64,000 nt of DNA from DATKCA01 sp035544675 (GTDB lineage: Bacteria; Acidobacteriota; Thermoanaerobaculia; Gp7-AA8): assembly GCA_035544675.1 (NCBI GenBank), contig DATKCA010000154.1:10664-74663 (forward strand), read 5' to 3'. The translations under genes and the position numbers were made by a program. Shown here piece after piece: positions 16,490-24,773 of this stretch (position 1 is the first letter of the stretch; each line of letters opens with the position of its first letter). The notes beneath the pieces are model-generated. The model searched no databases and had not been told where the DNA came from. It was given only the letters and a program-made list of their open reading frames with translations.

Positions 16490-19400
16490 GTGGATCGCGC
16501 CGTGATCACCGCCGACGACGTGCGCGCATGCGCCACCCGCGCCGGCATCGCCGACCTTTTCCGCCGCCTCGGATATCCGGTGGCGCCGGTCAGGATCGAG
16601 TCCGAGGAGTGCGGGAGGGCGGGGATCAGGACGCCGTGGAACGGGAACGCCGAGATCTACCTGCTGGCCAGGAGCAGGCGGCTGGACGTGCTGCTGGTGG
16701 AGGGCGCGGTGGACGATGAATCGGTGCGAATATTCATCAATGACTATTCAGCGCACAACGTTCTGACGAAAAATATAGTTGCAATTAATAAACACCAATC
16801 AGACACGCTATCAATATTCGGTTTATCAGAGCGTAAATCGTTACTCCGACTGGACGTGAGGATCGGGCAGCCCAGCCGTCACGCCCTCGACCGGCTCAAC
16901 CTCATGTCACTCCACGGAGCGGACGACCGCGCCGCGGGACGGATCATAGACCGCGCCCTCGATCGGGCCGCGGTGACCAGGCAGTTCTTCGTCCGCTTCC
17001 GCACGGCTCTCGGGCGCGTGACGGCTGCGCTGGCCGCCGCCCTCGCGTCGGCGGGTGCGGACGAGGTCCGGAACGAAGCGCTGCTGATCCTGTCGCGGCT
17101 GCTGTTCCTCTCCTTCATCCAGGAGAAGGGCTGGCTCAACGGCGAGCGGCGCTTCCTCATCGATCGCGTGGAGCGGTGTGTGGCGCATGACTGCGACTTC
17201 TTCTCCACGGTTCTCCTTCCGCTCTTCTTCGGCTGTCTGAATACGCCTGTCCTCGATCGCGCGGTCGATCTCGGGGCGATCCCGTACCTCAACGGCGGAC
17301 TCTTCGAGCCCTCGACGTTCGAGCGGCGCCATCCCGAGCTTCACGTGCCGAACGACGTGATGTCCGACGTGCTCGAGAACGTGTTCGAGCGATTCGACTT
17401 CACGGTGGATGAAGGCGACACGGCGGGAACGCGGGTCGACCCGGAGATGCTCGGTCGCGTGTTCGAGTCGCTGATGGCCGCGGACGAGCGCGCGGCCAGC
17501 GGCAGCTTCTATTCGCCGAAGGAGATCGTCGACGCGCTCACCGCCGGGGCCATCGTGGAGTGGCTGGCAGGCGGAGAGCCGGCCGTCCGCGACGATCTGG
17601 CGGCGGTGTGCTGCGGCGGCGCGCCCACACCGCGATTGCGCGCGGCCTCGGCCAGCGTCCTGGAGCGCCTCCACTCCATCACCGTCCTCGATCCGGCCTG
17701 CGGCTCCGGCGCATTCCTGCTCTCCGCTCTGGATGTGATCGAGCGGATCACGCGGGCGCTGTCCCCCGAGCGGCCCGCCGCTCTCCGCCAGCAGATCGTG
17801 GAGCGGTCGCTGTACGGCGTCGACGTGAAGCCGGAGGCGGTGCGCTTGTGCGAGCTGCGGCTGTGGCTGGCGATCGTGTCGACCGATGACGCCACGGTGG
17901 AGAACGTCCGCCCTCTCCCGAACCTCGATCGCAACGTCCTGCAGGGCAACTCGCTCCTCGGGCCGCTCGACTTCCTCGCGGCCGGCCGCGGCGGGGTGTA
18001 CCGCGAGTGGGCCTACGGTCTGCGCGCGCAGCGCGACCTCATCGCGCGCTATCGCACGGCCCGCCGCGACGAGCGTCCGGCCCTGTCCCGGCTCATCCGC
18101 GAGAACGACCGGCGCCTGGCCACCGACCTGCTCACGCAGGCCGTTGAGGATGACGAGAAGGAGCTGGCGCGGGTCGTGGCGCCGGCGCGCGACCTCTTTG
18201 GCGACGCGGCCGCGGTCGACGAGCAGCGCTGCCGCGAGCTGCAGGATCGCATCGCCGCCAATCGCGAAACGCTGGAGGATGTCGATGAAGGGCGGCTGGA
18301 CTTCTTCTCGTTCGACGTCCACTTCGCGCACGTGCTCGCCGGCGGCGGCTTCGACGTCGTGGCCGGCAATCCGCCCTGGGTCCGTCACGAGCGGATCGAT
18401 CGCATTTCGCGGCGCCAGTACCGCGAGCGCTACGCGTTGTTCCGCGGCTCGCGCGGCACCGCCGCGGTTCATCAGCCCGACCTGTCGATCGCGTTCGTCG
18501 AGAAAGCGGTCCTGCTGACCGCGCCCGGCGGCATCGTCTCCATGCTGCTGCCGGCCAAGATCGCCAACGCCGCCTACGCGTCGCGGCTGCGCCGCTTCGT
18601 CCGCGAAGAGCTCACCATCGTCGCCATCACCGACTGGACCGGCGAGCGCCGCAACCTGTTCGATGCCGACACGTTTCCGCTCGGGCTGACCGTGCAGCGT
18701 CGCCGCCCCGGGCCGGATCAGCGGGTCACCATCGCCGCATCGGGCTCGACGTTCGCGACGCTCCAGAGCGGGCTCGAGGTCGCGCGAGCGGACGCGGCCT
18801 GGCGGCTCGTTCCGCCACCCATCGCCGCGATTCTCGAAAGGCTCCGGTCCCGTTTCGCACCGCTCGAAGAGACGCTCGCGCGCCGCCCTCTCATGGGGGT
18901 GAAGACCGGCGACAACAAGCGCTTCTTTCTCGAGGGAAGCATCTCGCGCGGGAAGCTGGTCACTACCGACTCCATCGCCATTCCGCTCGACGCCGTCTGC
19001 CGCTGCGTGCGCGGCCGCAACGTCCGGCGCTGGTCCTGCCAGGAGTCGGAGTGGATGCTGTGGCCTCCGCGCGGCGGCTGGCGCGACCTCCCGTCGTGGC
19101 TGCAGCAGCTCGCCGTGCGCCGCGGCGCAGAGCCCGCCGCGTTCCGGCTGTCGTTCGTGAGGCCCGAGCACGTCGGCGTCAAAGTGGCCTGGAAGGATGT
19201 GTCGCGCGCGATGGCCGCGGCCGTGCTGCCGGACGTGGTCCACATCTCCGGCCGTGCGTTTCCGCTCGTCCCGAACCAGACGCTGTACTCGATCGACTGC
19301 GCGTCGCTCGACGAGGCCTACGTCATCGCCGCGATGCTCAACTCGGTCGTCGCCGGCGCCCTGCTTCTCGAGACGGCCGAGCGCGCCAAGGACGATCACT

Positions 19401-19615
19401 TCCGCTACTTCGGCTCCCTGGTCGCGGCGCTCCCGCTGCCGCGCGTTCACGATCGTCCCGGCTTCCAGTCGCTCCTCCGCCTCTCCCGCTCCGCTCACCG
19501 GTTCGGCCGTGCGCCCGAGGAGCTGGAGGAGGTGGTGGCGGGGCTGTACGAGGTGACGGGGCGCGAGCTCTCGCTCCTCCGCGAGTGGTCCGAACGGAAG
19601 GTCGGTGCTCGCTGA
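16490..19615 (+). CDS. DNA N6-adenine methyltransferase with specificity domain (Eco57I/type IIG-like)
   Basis: The 1041-residue protein has a gamma-class adenine MTase core: DPACGSGAFLLSAL (AdoMet motif I, about residue 400) and NPPWV (catalytic motif IV, about 627), separated by LYGVDVKPEAVRLCELRLWL. The N-terminal 330 residues are helical and unassigned. The C-terminal 300 look like a TaqI/Eco57I target-recognition region (ending FGSLVAALPLPRV). No nuclease motif is evident. It overlaps the SNF2 helicase gene by 11 nt, so the two are coupled. GTG 16490 is used; GTG 16502 is an alternative. Bases 16741-16840 are only 37% G+C. Confidence 0.85.
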   Translation: MDRAVITADDVRACATRAGIADLFRRLGYPVAPVRIESEECGRAGIRTPWNGNAEIYLLARSRRLDVLLVEGAVDDESVRIFINDYSAHNVLTKNIVAINKHQSDTLSIFGLSERKSLLRLDVRIGQPSRHALDRLNLMSLHGADDRAAGRIIDRALDRAAVTRQFFVRFRTALGRVTAALAAALASAGADEVRNEALLILSRLLFLSFIQEKGWLNGERRFLIDRVERCVAHDCDFFSTVLLPLFFGCLNTPVLDRAVDLGAIPYLNGGLFEPSTFERRHPELHVPNDVMSDVLENVFERFDFTVDEGDTAGTRVDPEMLGRVFESLMAADERAASGSFYSPKEIVDALTAGAIVEWLAGGEPAVRDDLAAVCCGGAPTPRLRAASASVLERLHSITVLDPACGSGAFLLSALDVIERITRALSPERPAALRQQIVERSLYGVDVKPEAVRLCELRLWLAIVSTDDATVENVRPLPNLDRNVLQGNSLLGPLDFLAAGRGGVYREWAYGLRAQRDLIARYRTARRDERPALSRLIRENDRRLATDLLTQAVEDDEKELARVVAPARDLFGDAAAVDEQRCRELQDRIAANRETLEDVDEGRLDFFSFDVHFAHVLAGGGFDVVAGNPPWVRHERIDRISRRQYRERYALFRGSRGTAAVHQPDLSIAFVEKAVLLTAPGGIVSMLLPAKIANAAYASRLRRFVREELTIVAITDWTGERRNLFDADTFPLGLTVQRRRPGPDQRVTIAASGSTFATLQSGLEVARADAAWRLVPPPIAAILERLRSRFAPLEETLARRPLMGVKTGDNKRFFLEGSISRGKLVTTDSIAIPLDAVCRCVRGRNVRRWSCQESEWMLWPPRGGWRDLPSWLQQLAVRRGAEPAAFRLSFVRPEHVGVKVAWKDVSRAMAAAVLPDVVHISGRAFPLVPNQTLYSIDCASLDEAYVIAAMLNSVVAGALLLETAERAKDDHFRYFGSLVAALPLPRVHDRPGFQSLLRLSRSAHRFGRAPEELEEVVAGLYEVTGRELSLLREWSERKVGAR

Positions 19616-21278
19616 ACATCAGCTCGTCGCTGTCGCCCGCATCGCTGAATTGATCGACGAATGCGGCGGCGCGATCCTGGCCGACGAGCCGGGACTCGGA
19701 AAGTCCTTCGTGGCCGCGGCGTGCGCGGCGGGAGAGGAGGGAGTGGAGGTGATCGTCCCCGCATCGCTGCGCAGCCAGTGGGCGGAGACGCTGTCGATGT
19801 TCGGCGCGACGGCGCGGATTCTCACGCACGACGGCATCATCGGCGACCCCTTCGTTCCGCAGCCGCAGCGGAGGCTGGTGATCGTGGACGAGGCGCACGG
19901 CTTTCGCAACCCCCGCACGCAGCGATACGCGGCGCTGGCCCGTCGAACCGCCGGAGCGGGAGTCCTCTTGCTGACTGCGACGCCGATCTGCAACAGCGTC
20001 GATGACCTCAAGGCGCTCATCGACCTGGTGACGCCGGATGACGGCCTCGCGGCGCGAGGGCTTCCCTCGATCGACAGCGCGTTCGAGAGGCGTGACCCCG
20101 AGGCGATCGCGGCGATCGTGTCGGCGCTCGTCATCCGGCGGACTCGCGGACAACTTCCCGAGCATCTGCAGTTCGGATCGCTGCGGCGGCGCGTGATCCG
20201 CCATCCCGCGAACGCCACGATCGACGCGGCGATCGACGCGCTCCAGTTCCCGCTGGTCGCCCCGAGCGCGATCCTCCGGCAGTTCCTCCGTCGCCGGCTC
20301 GAGTCCAGCCCGGCCGCGCTGATGGAGTCTCTCCGCCGGCAGCGGCGTTTCTACGAGCGAGCGCTGGAATGCTTCGCCGCCGGCCGCACACTGCCCAAGC
20401 GCGAATACCGCCGCGTCTTCGCGCACGAAGAGGATGCCGACGCGTTTCAGCGGGTGCTCTTCTGGGAAGTGTTCGTGCCGCAGACGACGAGCGCGAGCGC
20501 CGCCGTCGTCGAGGACGAGATGCGGCGCATCGACGAGCTGATGGTGGCCACCGGCGAGATGGACGACCCCAAGCGCGAGACACTGATCGATCTCATCGGG
20601 TCTCCGGGAGAGCCGGTGCTGGTCTTCAGCGGCTGGGCGGCCACGGCCGCCGACCTGTGTGACGCGCTTCGCGCGCGGCGCCGCGTGGCCCTTGCCACGG
20701 GCCGCGCGCGTGATGCTGCCGGGCAGGCCATCGAGGCATTCCGGCGCGGGGAGGCCGACGTGCTCGTCTCCACCGATCTGGGTGCCGAAGGGCTGAACCT
20801 GCAGCGCGCCGGCATGGTCATTCATTACGACATCCCCTGGAATCCCGTGAAGCTCGAGCAGCGCGACGGCCGCGCGCATCGCATCGGCCAGCAGCGCGAC
20901 TCCGTCGAGGCGGTCTACTTCATCCCGGAGGGGCGCGACAGCGGGGTGATGCCGGTCGTGGTGGCGAAGAATCGCGCGCGCCGGCGGGTCTTGAGCGGAG
21001 CGGCGCGCGCCGGCGACGGCCGGAACGGCCCTCGATCCGCCACGCTGCGCCCTCGCGTGACCGCCGGCGCCGCCATCGTCCCGTTCATCAGGGCGGTGGA
21101 GGCCAGCGGGTTCTCCGTACCGGATGAACTGGTCCGCCGGCACCGCGCCGGGCTGGAGCGGCTTCTCTTGTCGATGAGCGGAGAGTTCATCGACGCGCCC
21201 CGGCTCGCCGATCTCGCCGCCCTGGCGGAGCTCGAACCGTGGGGGAGGTCACGGCTCATCCGGTTCGCGCACCTATAA
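19605..21278 (+). CDS. SNF2/DEAH-family helicase-like ATPase paired with the methyltransferase
   Basis: This is a compact 557-residue SF2 motor. It has motif I ADEPGLGKS (SNF2 proteins usually have DEMGLGKT), motif II VDEAHGFRN, motif III LTATP, motif V VLVSTDLGAEGLNLQ and motif VI EQRDGRAHRIGQ. No nuclease, PLD or DUF1998 domain is attached. The GTG start lies 11 nt inside the methyltransferase gene. A linked MTase plus SNF2 motor recalls the drmMI-drmD pair of DISARM and the motor/MTase halves of type ISP restriction enzymes. The partner genes of those systems are absent here. Confidence 0.85.
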   Translation: MLAEHQLVAVARIAELIDECGGAILADEPGLGKSFVAAACAAGEEGVEVIVPASLRSQWAETLSMFGATARILTHDGIIGDPFVPQPQRRLVIVDEAHGFRNPRTQRYAALARRTAGAGVLLLTATPICNSVDDLKALIDLVTPDDGLAARGLPSIDSAFERRDPEAIAAIVSALVIRRTRGQLPEHLQFGSLRRRVIRHPANATIDAAIDALQFPLVAPSAILRQFLRRRLESSPAALMESLRRQRRFYERALECFAAGRTLPKREYRRVFAHEEDADAFQRVLFWEVFVPQTTSASAAVVEDEMRRIDELMVATGEMDDPKRETLIDLIGSPGEPVLVFSGWAATAADLCDALRARRRVALATGRARDAAGQAIEAFRRGEADVLVSTDLGAEGLNLQRAGMVIHYDIPWNPVKLEQRDGRAHRIGQQRDSVEAVYFIPEGRDSGVMPVVVAKNRARRRVLSGAARAGDGRNGPRSATLRPRVTAGAAIVPFIRAVEASGFSVPDELVRRHRAGLERLLLSMSGEFIDAPRLADLAALAELEPWGRSRLIRFAHL

Positions 21279-21286
21279 TCGCCCCG
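21274..21286 (+). promoter_or_regulatory. Consensus -10 TATAAT at pilR-like start
   Basis: A perfect TATAAT (21274-21279) covers the helicase stop codon and ends 6 nt before the GTG start. There is no Shine-Dalgarno, so the message would be leaderless. Confidence 0.5.
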
Positions 21287-22692
21287 TGGACCTGCTCATC
21301 CTCGACGACGAGGCCTCACTGCGTGACTTCCTTGGGATCGTGTTCGAGGAGGAGGGGTGGCGCGTGGAGGCCGCGGCGAACCTGGCCGAGGCGCGGGTGT
21401 GTCTGCAGAAGAACGAGCCGGATCTCATCCTGTGCGACCTCATGGTCCCGGACGGCTCCGGGATCGAGCTGCTGCGCGAGGCCAAGGAGAAGAACCCGTC
21501 CATCGCGGTCATCATGATCACGGCCCACACCTCGACGAAGTCGGCGGTGGAGGCTCTGAAGGCCGGCGCGTTCGACTACATCGCCAAGCCCTTCGACATT
21601 GAAGAGCTGAAGATCATCGTCCGCAAGGCGGTGGAGCGGAAAGAGCTCGAGGACGAGAACCTTCACCTCCGCTCCGCGCTGGAAGAGCGCTTCACGTTCG
21701 CCAACATCATCGGCAAGAGCTCGAAGATGCAGGAGATCTTCTCGATCGTGCAGCGGATCGCGCGTACGACGTCGACGGTCCTGATCTCCGGCGAGTCGGG
21801 CACGGGAAAAGAGCTGATCGCCCGGGCCATTCACTACAACTCCGGCCGGCGGGGCAAGTTCGTTTCGATCAACTGCGGCGCGCTGCCCGAGACGCTGCTC
21901 GAGTCCGAGCTCTTCGGACACGAGCGCGGCGCATTCACCGGCGCGATCCGCGAGAAGCGCGGCCTGTTCCACGAGGCCGATCGGGGGACGATCTTCCTCG
22001 ACGAGATCGGCGAGACGTCCACGGCCATGCAGATCAAGCTGCTGCGCGTGCTGCAGGACCGCGTCGTGCGCAGGGTGGGGTCCACTGTCGAGGTCACCGT
22101 CGATGTCCGCGTCATCGCCGCGACCAACCGCGATCTCGCGGACTCGATCCAGAAGGGCACGTTCCGCGAGGACCTCTTCTATCGCATCAACGTCATCCCC
22201 ATCGAGCTGCCGCCGCTGCGGCATCGAAAGGAAGACATCCCTCTGCTCGTCGAGCACTTCATCGCCAAGTTCGGCGCGAACCTCGGTGTCGAGCCGCGGC
22301 GGATCTCATCGGACGCCATGCGGGCCATCGAGAAGTATCACTGGCCTGGAAACGTCCGCGAGCTGGAGAACGTGGTGGAGCGGATGCTCGCGCTGGAGAC
22401 GTCCGACAACCTCACGACCAAGTCGCTGCCCGAGCACGTCCTTCTGGGCGGCCGGATTCCCGACGCCACCTTCGACCTGCCGGCGGAGGGTATCTCGCTG
22501 CAGGATCACCTCGAGGCCATCGGCAAGATCTTCATGCTCAAGGCGCTGGAGCGGGCCGGAGGAGTGCAGACGCAGGCCGCCGAGCTGCTGAGGATGTCAT
22601 TCCGTTCGTTCCGCTACTACGCGAAAAAGTACGAGCTGCTTCCGAAGGACGGGAAGCACGAGGATGTCGTCGAGGTCGAGAGTGAGCAGTAG
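21286..22692 (+). CDS. NtrC-family sigma-54-dependent response regulator, PilR-like
   Basis: The 468-residue protein has a receiver domain (acidic DDE at 7-9, phospho-acceptor Asp51 in LILCDLMVPD, K in AKPFD). A sigma-54 AAA+ domain follows, with GESGTGKE, GAFTGA, FLDEIGE and WPGNVRELEN. The Fis-type DNA-binding end AAELLRMSFRSFRYYAKKY is most like PilR. It would activate sigma-54 promoters, possibly for type IV pili. No histidine kinase gene is adjacent. Confidence 0.92.
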   Translation: MDLLILDDEASLRDFLGIVFEEEGWRVEAAANLAEARVCLQKNEPDLILCDLMVPDGSGIELLREAKEKNPSIAVIMITAHTSTKSAVEALKAGAFDYIAKPFDIEELKIIVRKAVERKELEDENLHLRSALEERFTFANIIGKSSKMQEIFSIVQRIARTTSTVLISGESGTGKELIARAIHYNSGRRGKFVSINCGALPETLLESELFGHERGAFTGAIREKRGLFHEADRGTIFLDEIGETSTAMQIKLLRVLQDRVVRRVGSTVEVTVDVRVIAATNRDLADSIQKGTFREDLFYRINVIPIELPPLRHRKEDIPLLVEHFIAKFGANLGVEPRRISSDAMRAIEKYHWPGNVRELENVVERMLALETSDNLTTKSLPEHVLLGGRIPDATFDLPAEGISLQDHLEAIGKIFMLKALERAGGVQTQAAELLRMSFRSFRYYAKKYELLPKDGKHEDVVEVESEQ

Positions 22693-23149
22693 GTGGGCCG
22701 TCGCTCTCATGATCGCCATCGCCGGCTGTACGCAGCCGCCGGCGCAGCCTCCAACCATGCAATCTGAGGCCTCGTCGCTTCCGACCGTGACGTTTCCCGA
22801 CGGCTACGTGGTGCGTGTGGAGGTGGCCGCGACCGACGAGCTGCGCGCCCGGGGCCTGATGTTCCGCGACCGGCTTCGCGAGGGCTACGGGATGATCTTC
22901 ATCTTCGCCCGGATGGACGTGTATCCGTTCTGGATGAAGAACACGCTCATTCCGCTCGACATGATCTGGATCGACGACGACAGACGGATCGCCCATGTGA
23001 AGCACGACGTGCAGCCCTGCCAGGCCGATCCGTGTCCGAGCCATGACCCCGGCGTTCCGGCGCGCTACGTCCTGGAAGTGGCGGGCGGTGTCGCGCGCCA
23101 GCACGGCCTCAGGGAAGGGGATCGGCTCCAGTTTTCGGGCCTGCCGTAG
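22682..23149 (+). CDS. DUF192-family exported lipoprotein
   Basis: The 155-residue protein has a lipobox-like signal (LMIAIAGC) and one DUF192 domain: RARGLMFRDRL, MIFIFARMDVYPFWMKNTLIPLDMIWID and ARYVLEVAGGVARQHGLREGD. The function of DUF192 is not firmly known. GTG 22682 is preferred because it places the lipobox about 18 residues in; it overlaps the pilR-like 3' end by 11 nt. An ATG at 22664 would add six residues. Confidence 0.85.
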   Translation: MSSRWAVALMIAIAGCTQPPAQPPTMQSEASSLPTVTFPDGYVVRVEVAATDELRARGLMFRDRLREGYGMIFIFARMDVYPFWMKNTLIPLDMIWIDDDRRIAHVKHDVQPCQADPCPSHDPGVPARYVLEVAGGVARQHGLREGDRLQFSGLP

Positions 23150-23171
23150 TTACAGTCCGGCCTCCCGCGGA

Positions 23172-24101
23172 ATGGCCGCCGGAAAAGGCGGCGTTTCGAA
23201 GAGAACCGTGTTCCGATCGAAGGGCCAGAACCTCCACTCCGTCTACGTGCTGCTGTTTCTCTGCATCGCGTTCTTCTTCCTCGAGCACCAGGACGCGGAC
23301 AAATATGCCCGGCTGTTCTCGTTCAATGCCGACGCGGTCGCGAGCGGCGAGATCTGGCGCCTGCTCACGTACCAGTTCACGCAGGCGGGGCAGGGGTGGT
23401 TCGCGTTTCCCAAGCCCGTCGTCCTGTTTTTCACGCTGCTGCTGCTCTACCTCATGGGCTCGGCGCTGGAGGAGGCGTGGGGAACGGCTCACTTCCTGGC
23501 GTTCTTCCTGATCTCGGCGGTGGTCTCGGCATTCGCCGCGGCCATCCTGGGCATCCCGCTCCTCGGGTCCTACTTCGTCAATTTCACTCTTCTGTTCGCA
23601 TACGCGGCGACGTATCCGCAGCAGACGTTCTTTCTGTTCGGCGTGATGCCTGTGCGCGTGCGGTGGCTCGCGTACGTTGCGGCCGCGGTTCTCCTGGCGG
23701 GGGTCGTGGCCGGAGGTGACTCGAACACGGCCGCCTTCGCCGGCGCTGCCGCGGCGTTCCTCTACTACCTCAGCCAGCGCGTCCGTATCGTCATGATCGA
23801 TCCGAACCTCGAGAGCGCGCCGGCCGACAATGCATCGATCCGCAACGCGGCGCGCTTCGTGGCCGTGAAAAAGGCGGTGGCCGGCGAACGTGCGGCCGAA
23901 GTCGACCGCCTCATCACGCAGTTCGAGCGCGAGATCGTGAAGGGCGTGAACATCTGTCCTCCGCCCGACTACAAGCCGGAGAATGCCGACGGCTACTGCA
24001 TCCGCTGTGACGGCTTCGCGGAGTGCTCGGCGAGGTACCTCGCGTTGAATCGCCCCCCCGCGGCCGTGCCTGAGGCTCCGGCGGTGCCGGAAGGGACCTA
24101 G
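23172..24101 (+). CDS. Rhomboid-fold membrane protein lacking catalytic residues, with Cys-rich tail
   Basis: The 309-residue protein has about six membrane helices arranged like a rhomboid (GEIWRLLTYQF, then LYLMGSALEEAWGTAHFLAFF). The helix that should carry GxSG reads NFTLLFAYAATYP, and the last helix has AAFAGAAAAF without the catalytic His. It is therefore predicted to be a pseudoprotease. The cytoplasmic tail has four Cys spaced C-x13-C-x2-C-x5-C (CPPP...YCIRCDGFAEC), a possible metal site. The start at 23172 follows the DUF192 gene by 22 nt. Confidence 0.7.
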   Translation: MAAGKGGVSKRTVFRSKGQNLHSVYVLLFLCIAFFFLEHQDADKYARLFSFNADAVASGEIWRLLTYQFTQAGQGWFAFPKPVVLFFTLLLLYLMGSALEEAWGTAHFLAFFLISAVVSAFAAAILGIPLLGSYFVNFTLLFAYAATYPQQTFFLFGVMPVRVRWLAYVAAAVLLAGVVAGGDSNTAAFAGAAAAFLYYLSQRVRIVMIDPNLESAPADNASIRNAARFVAVKKAVAGERAAEVDRLITQFEREIVKGVNICPPPDYKPENADGYCIRCDGFAECSARYLALNRPPAAVPEAPAVPEGT

Positions 24102-24102
24102 C

Positions 24103-24127
24103 CCGGGCCTCGGGCCTCGGGCCTCGG
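24103..24127 (+). repeat. Tandem heptad GGGCCTC (three copies)
   Basis: Three GGGCCTC words begin 4 nt after the stop codon of the rhomboid-like gene and abut the 3' end of the convergent zinc-ribbon gene. Confidence 0.75.
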
Positions 24128-24128
24128 G

Positions 24129-24728
24129 TTACGATCCGGAACCGGCCGGCGGTCCTGAGGGCGGCTTGTCGCCTCCGCCCCCGCGCCGCCTGCGGCGGAA
24201 CCGGCGCTTGCGCTTCGGACCGCCACCCCCGCCGCCACCGCCCTGGGGAGGTGGTTCTGTGGAGGGACGCGCGTTTCGCGCGTCGCCGGCGGCCGGGACG
24301 GGCGCCGCTCCAGTCGCGGCCGGTGGTGTTGCCGGGGGCGCACCGCCGCGGTCGCGTCCACGGCCGCGACGGCGCCGCCGTCTTCGAGAGGCGGGCTCTT
24401 GCTGTGGCGTCTGTGCAGCTTTCTGCTCGCCTCGTTGAGGAGGGGGCTGCGGCTTCTGCGGCCGCTGATCGCGCCGGCGTCCGGGCTGCTGGGGACGCCG
24501 CTCGCCTCGTGGCGGGCGCTGCTGCGGCGAGGTCCGGCGGTCCTCACGCGCGGTGCGTGCCGTGCCGGTCCGCTGCTCGAACTCCTGCAGCTTCTTCTGC
24601 ATGAAGCGCCTGGTCTGCGCCTCCTGCTTCAGCCGGACCTGGTCGTGACCGCAGTAGGGACAGCGCCGCCATCCTTCGGGATACGTCTTGCGGCAGCTGG
24701 AACAGAGAACACTCTTCGGTAGCGGCAT
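24129..24728 (-). CDS. Zinc-ribbon protein with long Arg/Gly/Pro-rich disordered tail
   Basis: The 199-residue product starts with a four-Cys ribbon (CSSCRKTYPEGWRRCPYCG), then a short coiled coil (QEAQTRRFMQKKLQEFEQR). About 140 residues rich in Arg, Pro, Gln and Gly follow, including RRRRRRRGRGR and a poly-Gly run. The composition suggests nucleic-acid binding, perhaps RNA. No family is recognised beyond the ribbon. A long open frame continues upstream, but the ribbon start at 24728 and the promoter-like TACAAT just before it argue for this start. Confidence 0.65.
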   Translation of the reverse strand: MPLPKSVLCSSCRKTYPEGWRRCPYCGHDQVRLKQEAQTRRFMQKKLQEFEQRTGTARTAREDRRTSPQQRPPRGERRPQQPGRRRDQRPQKPQPPPQRGEQKAAQTPQQEPASRRRRRRRGRGRDRGGAPPATPPAATGAAPVPAAGDARNARPSTEPPPQGGGGGGGGPKRKRRFRRRRRGGGGDKPPSGPPAGSGS

Positions 24729-24745
24729 CGTCGCGACGGGCGCGC

Positions 24746-24755
24746 ATTGTACACT
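24746..24755. promoter_or_regulatory. Overlapping divergent -10 elements
   Basis: TACAAT (minus, 24751-24746) and TACACT (plus, 24750-24755) share the centre of a TGTACA palindrome. They lie 17-18 nt from the zinc-ribbon ATG and the QueD-like TTG. Confidence 0.4.
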
Positions 24756-24773
24756 TCGGCGCGAGAGGCGCCC

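Noticed and set aside
14772..16505. Plus-strand frame opposite the phosphodiesterase-fold gene
   Set aside because: Arg/Glu/His-rich shadow; the minus strand shows membrane helices and a family signature.
16907..19498. Long minus-strand open frame opposite the methyltransferase
   Set aside because: It mirrors the codon structure of the plus-strand MTase, has no conserved motifs, and the plus frame carries DPACGSG and NPPW.
23172..24101. Active rhomboid protease
   Set aside because: Neither GxSG nor the catalytic His can be found at the expected helices.
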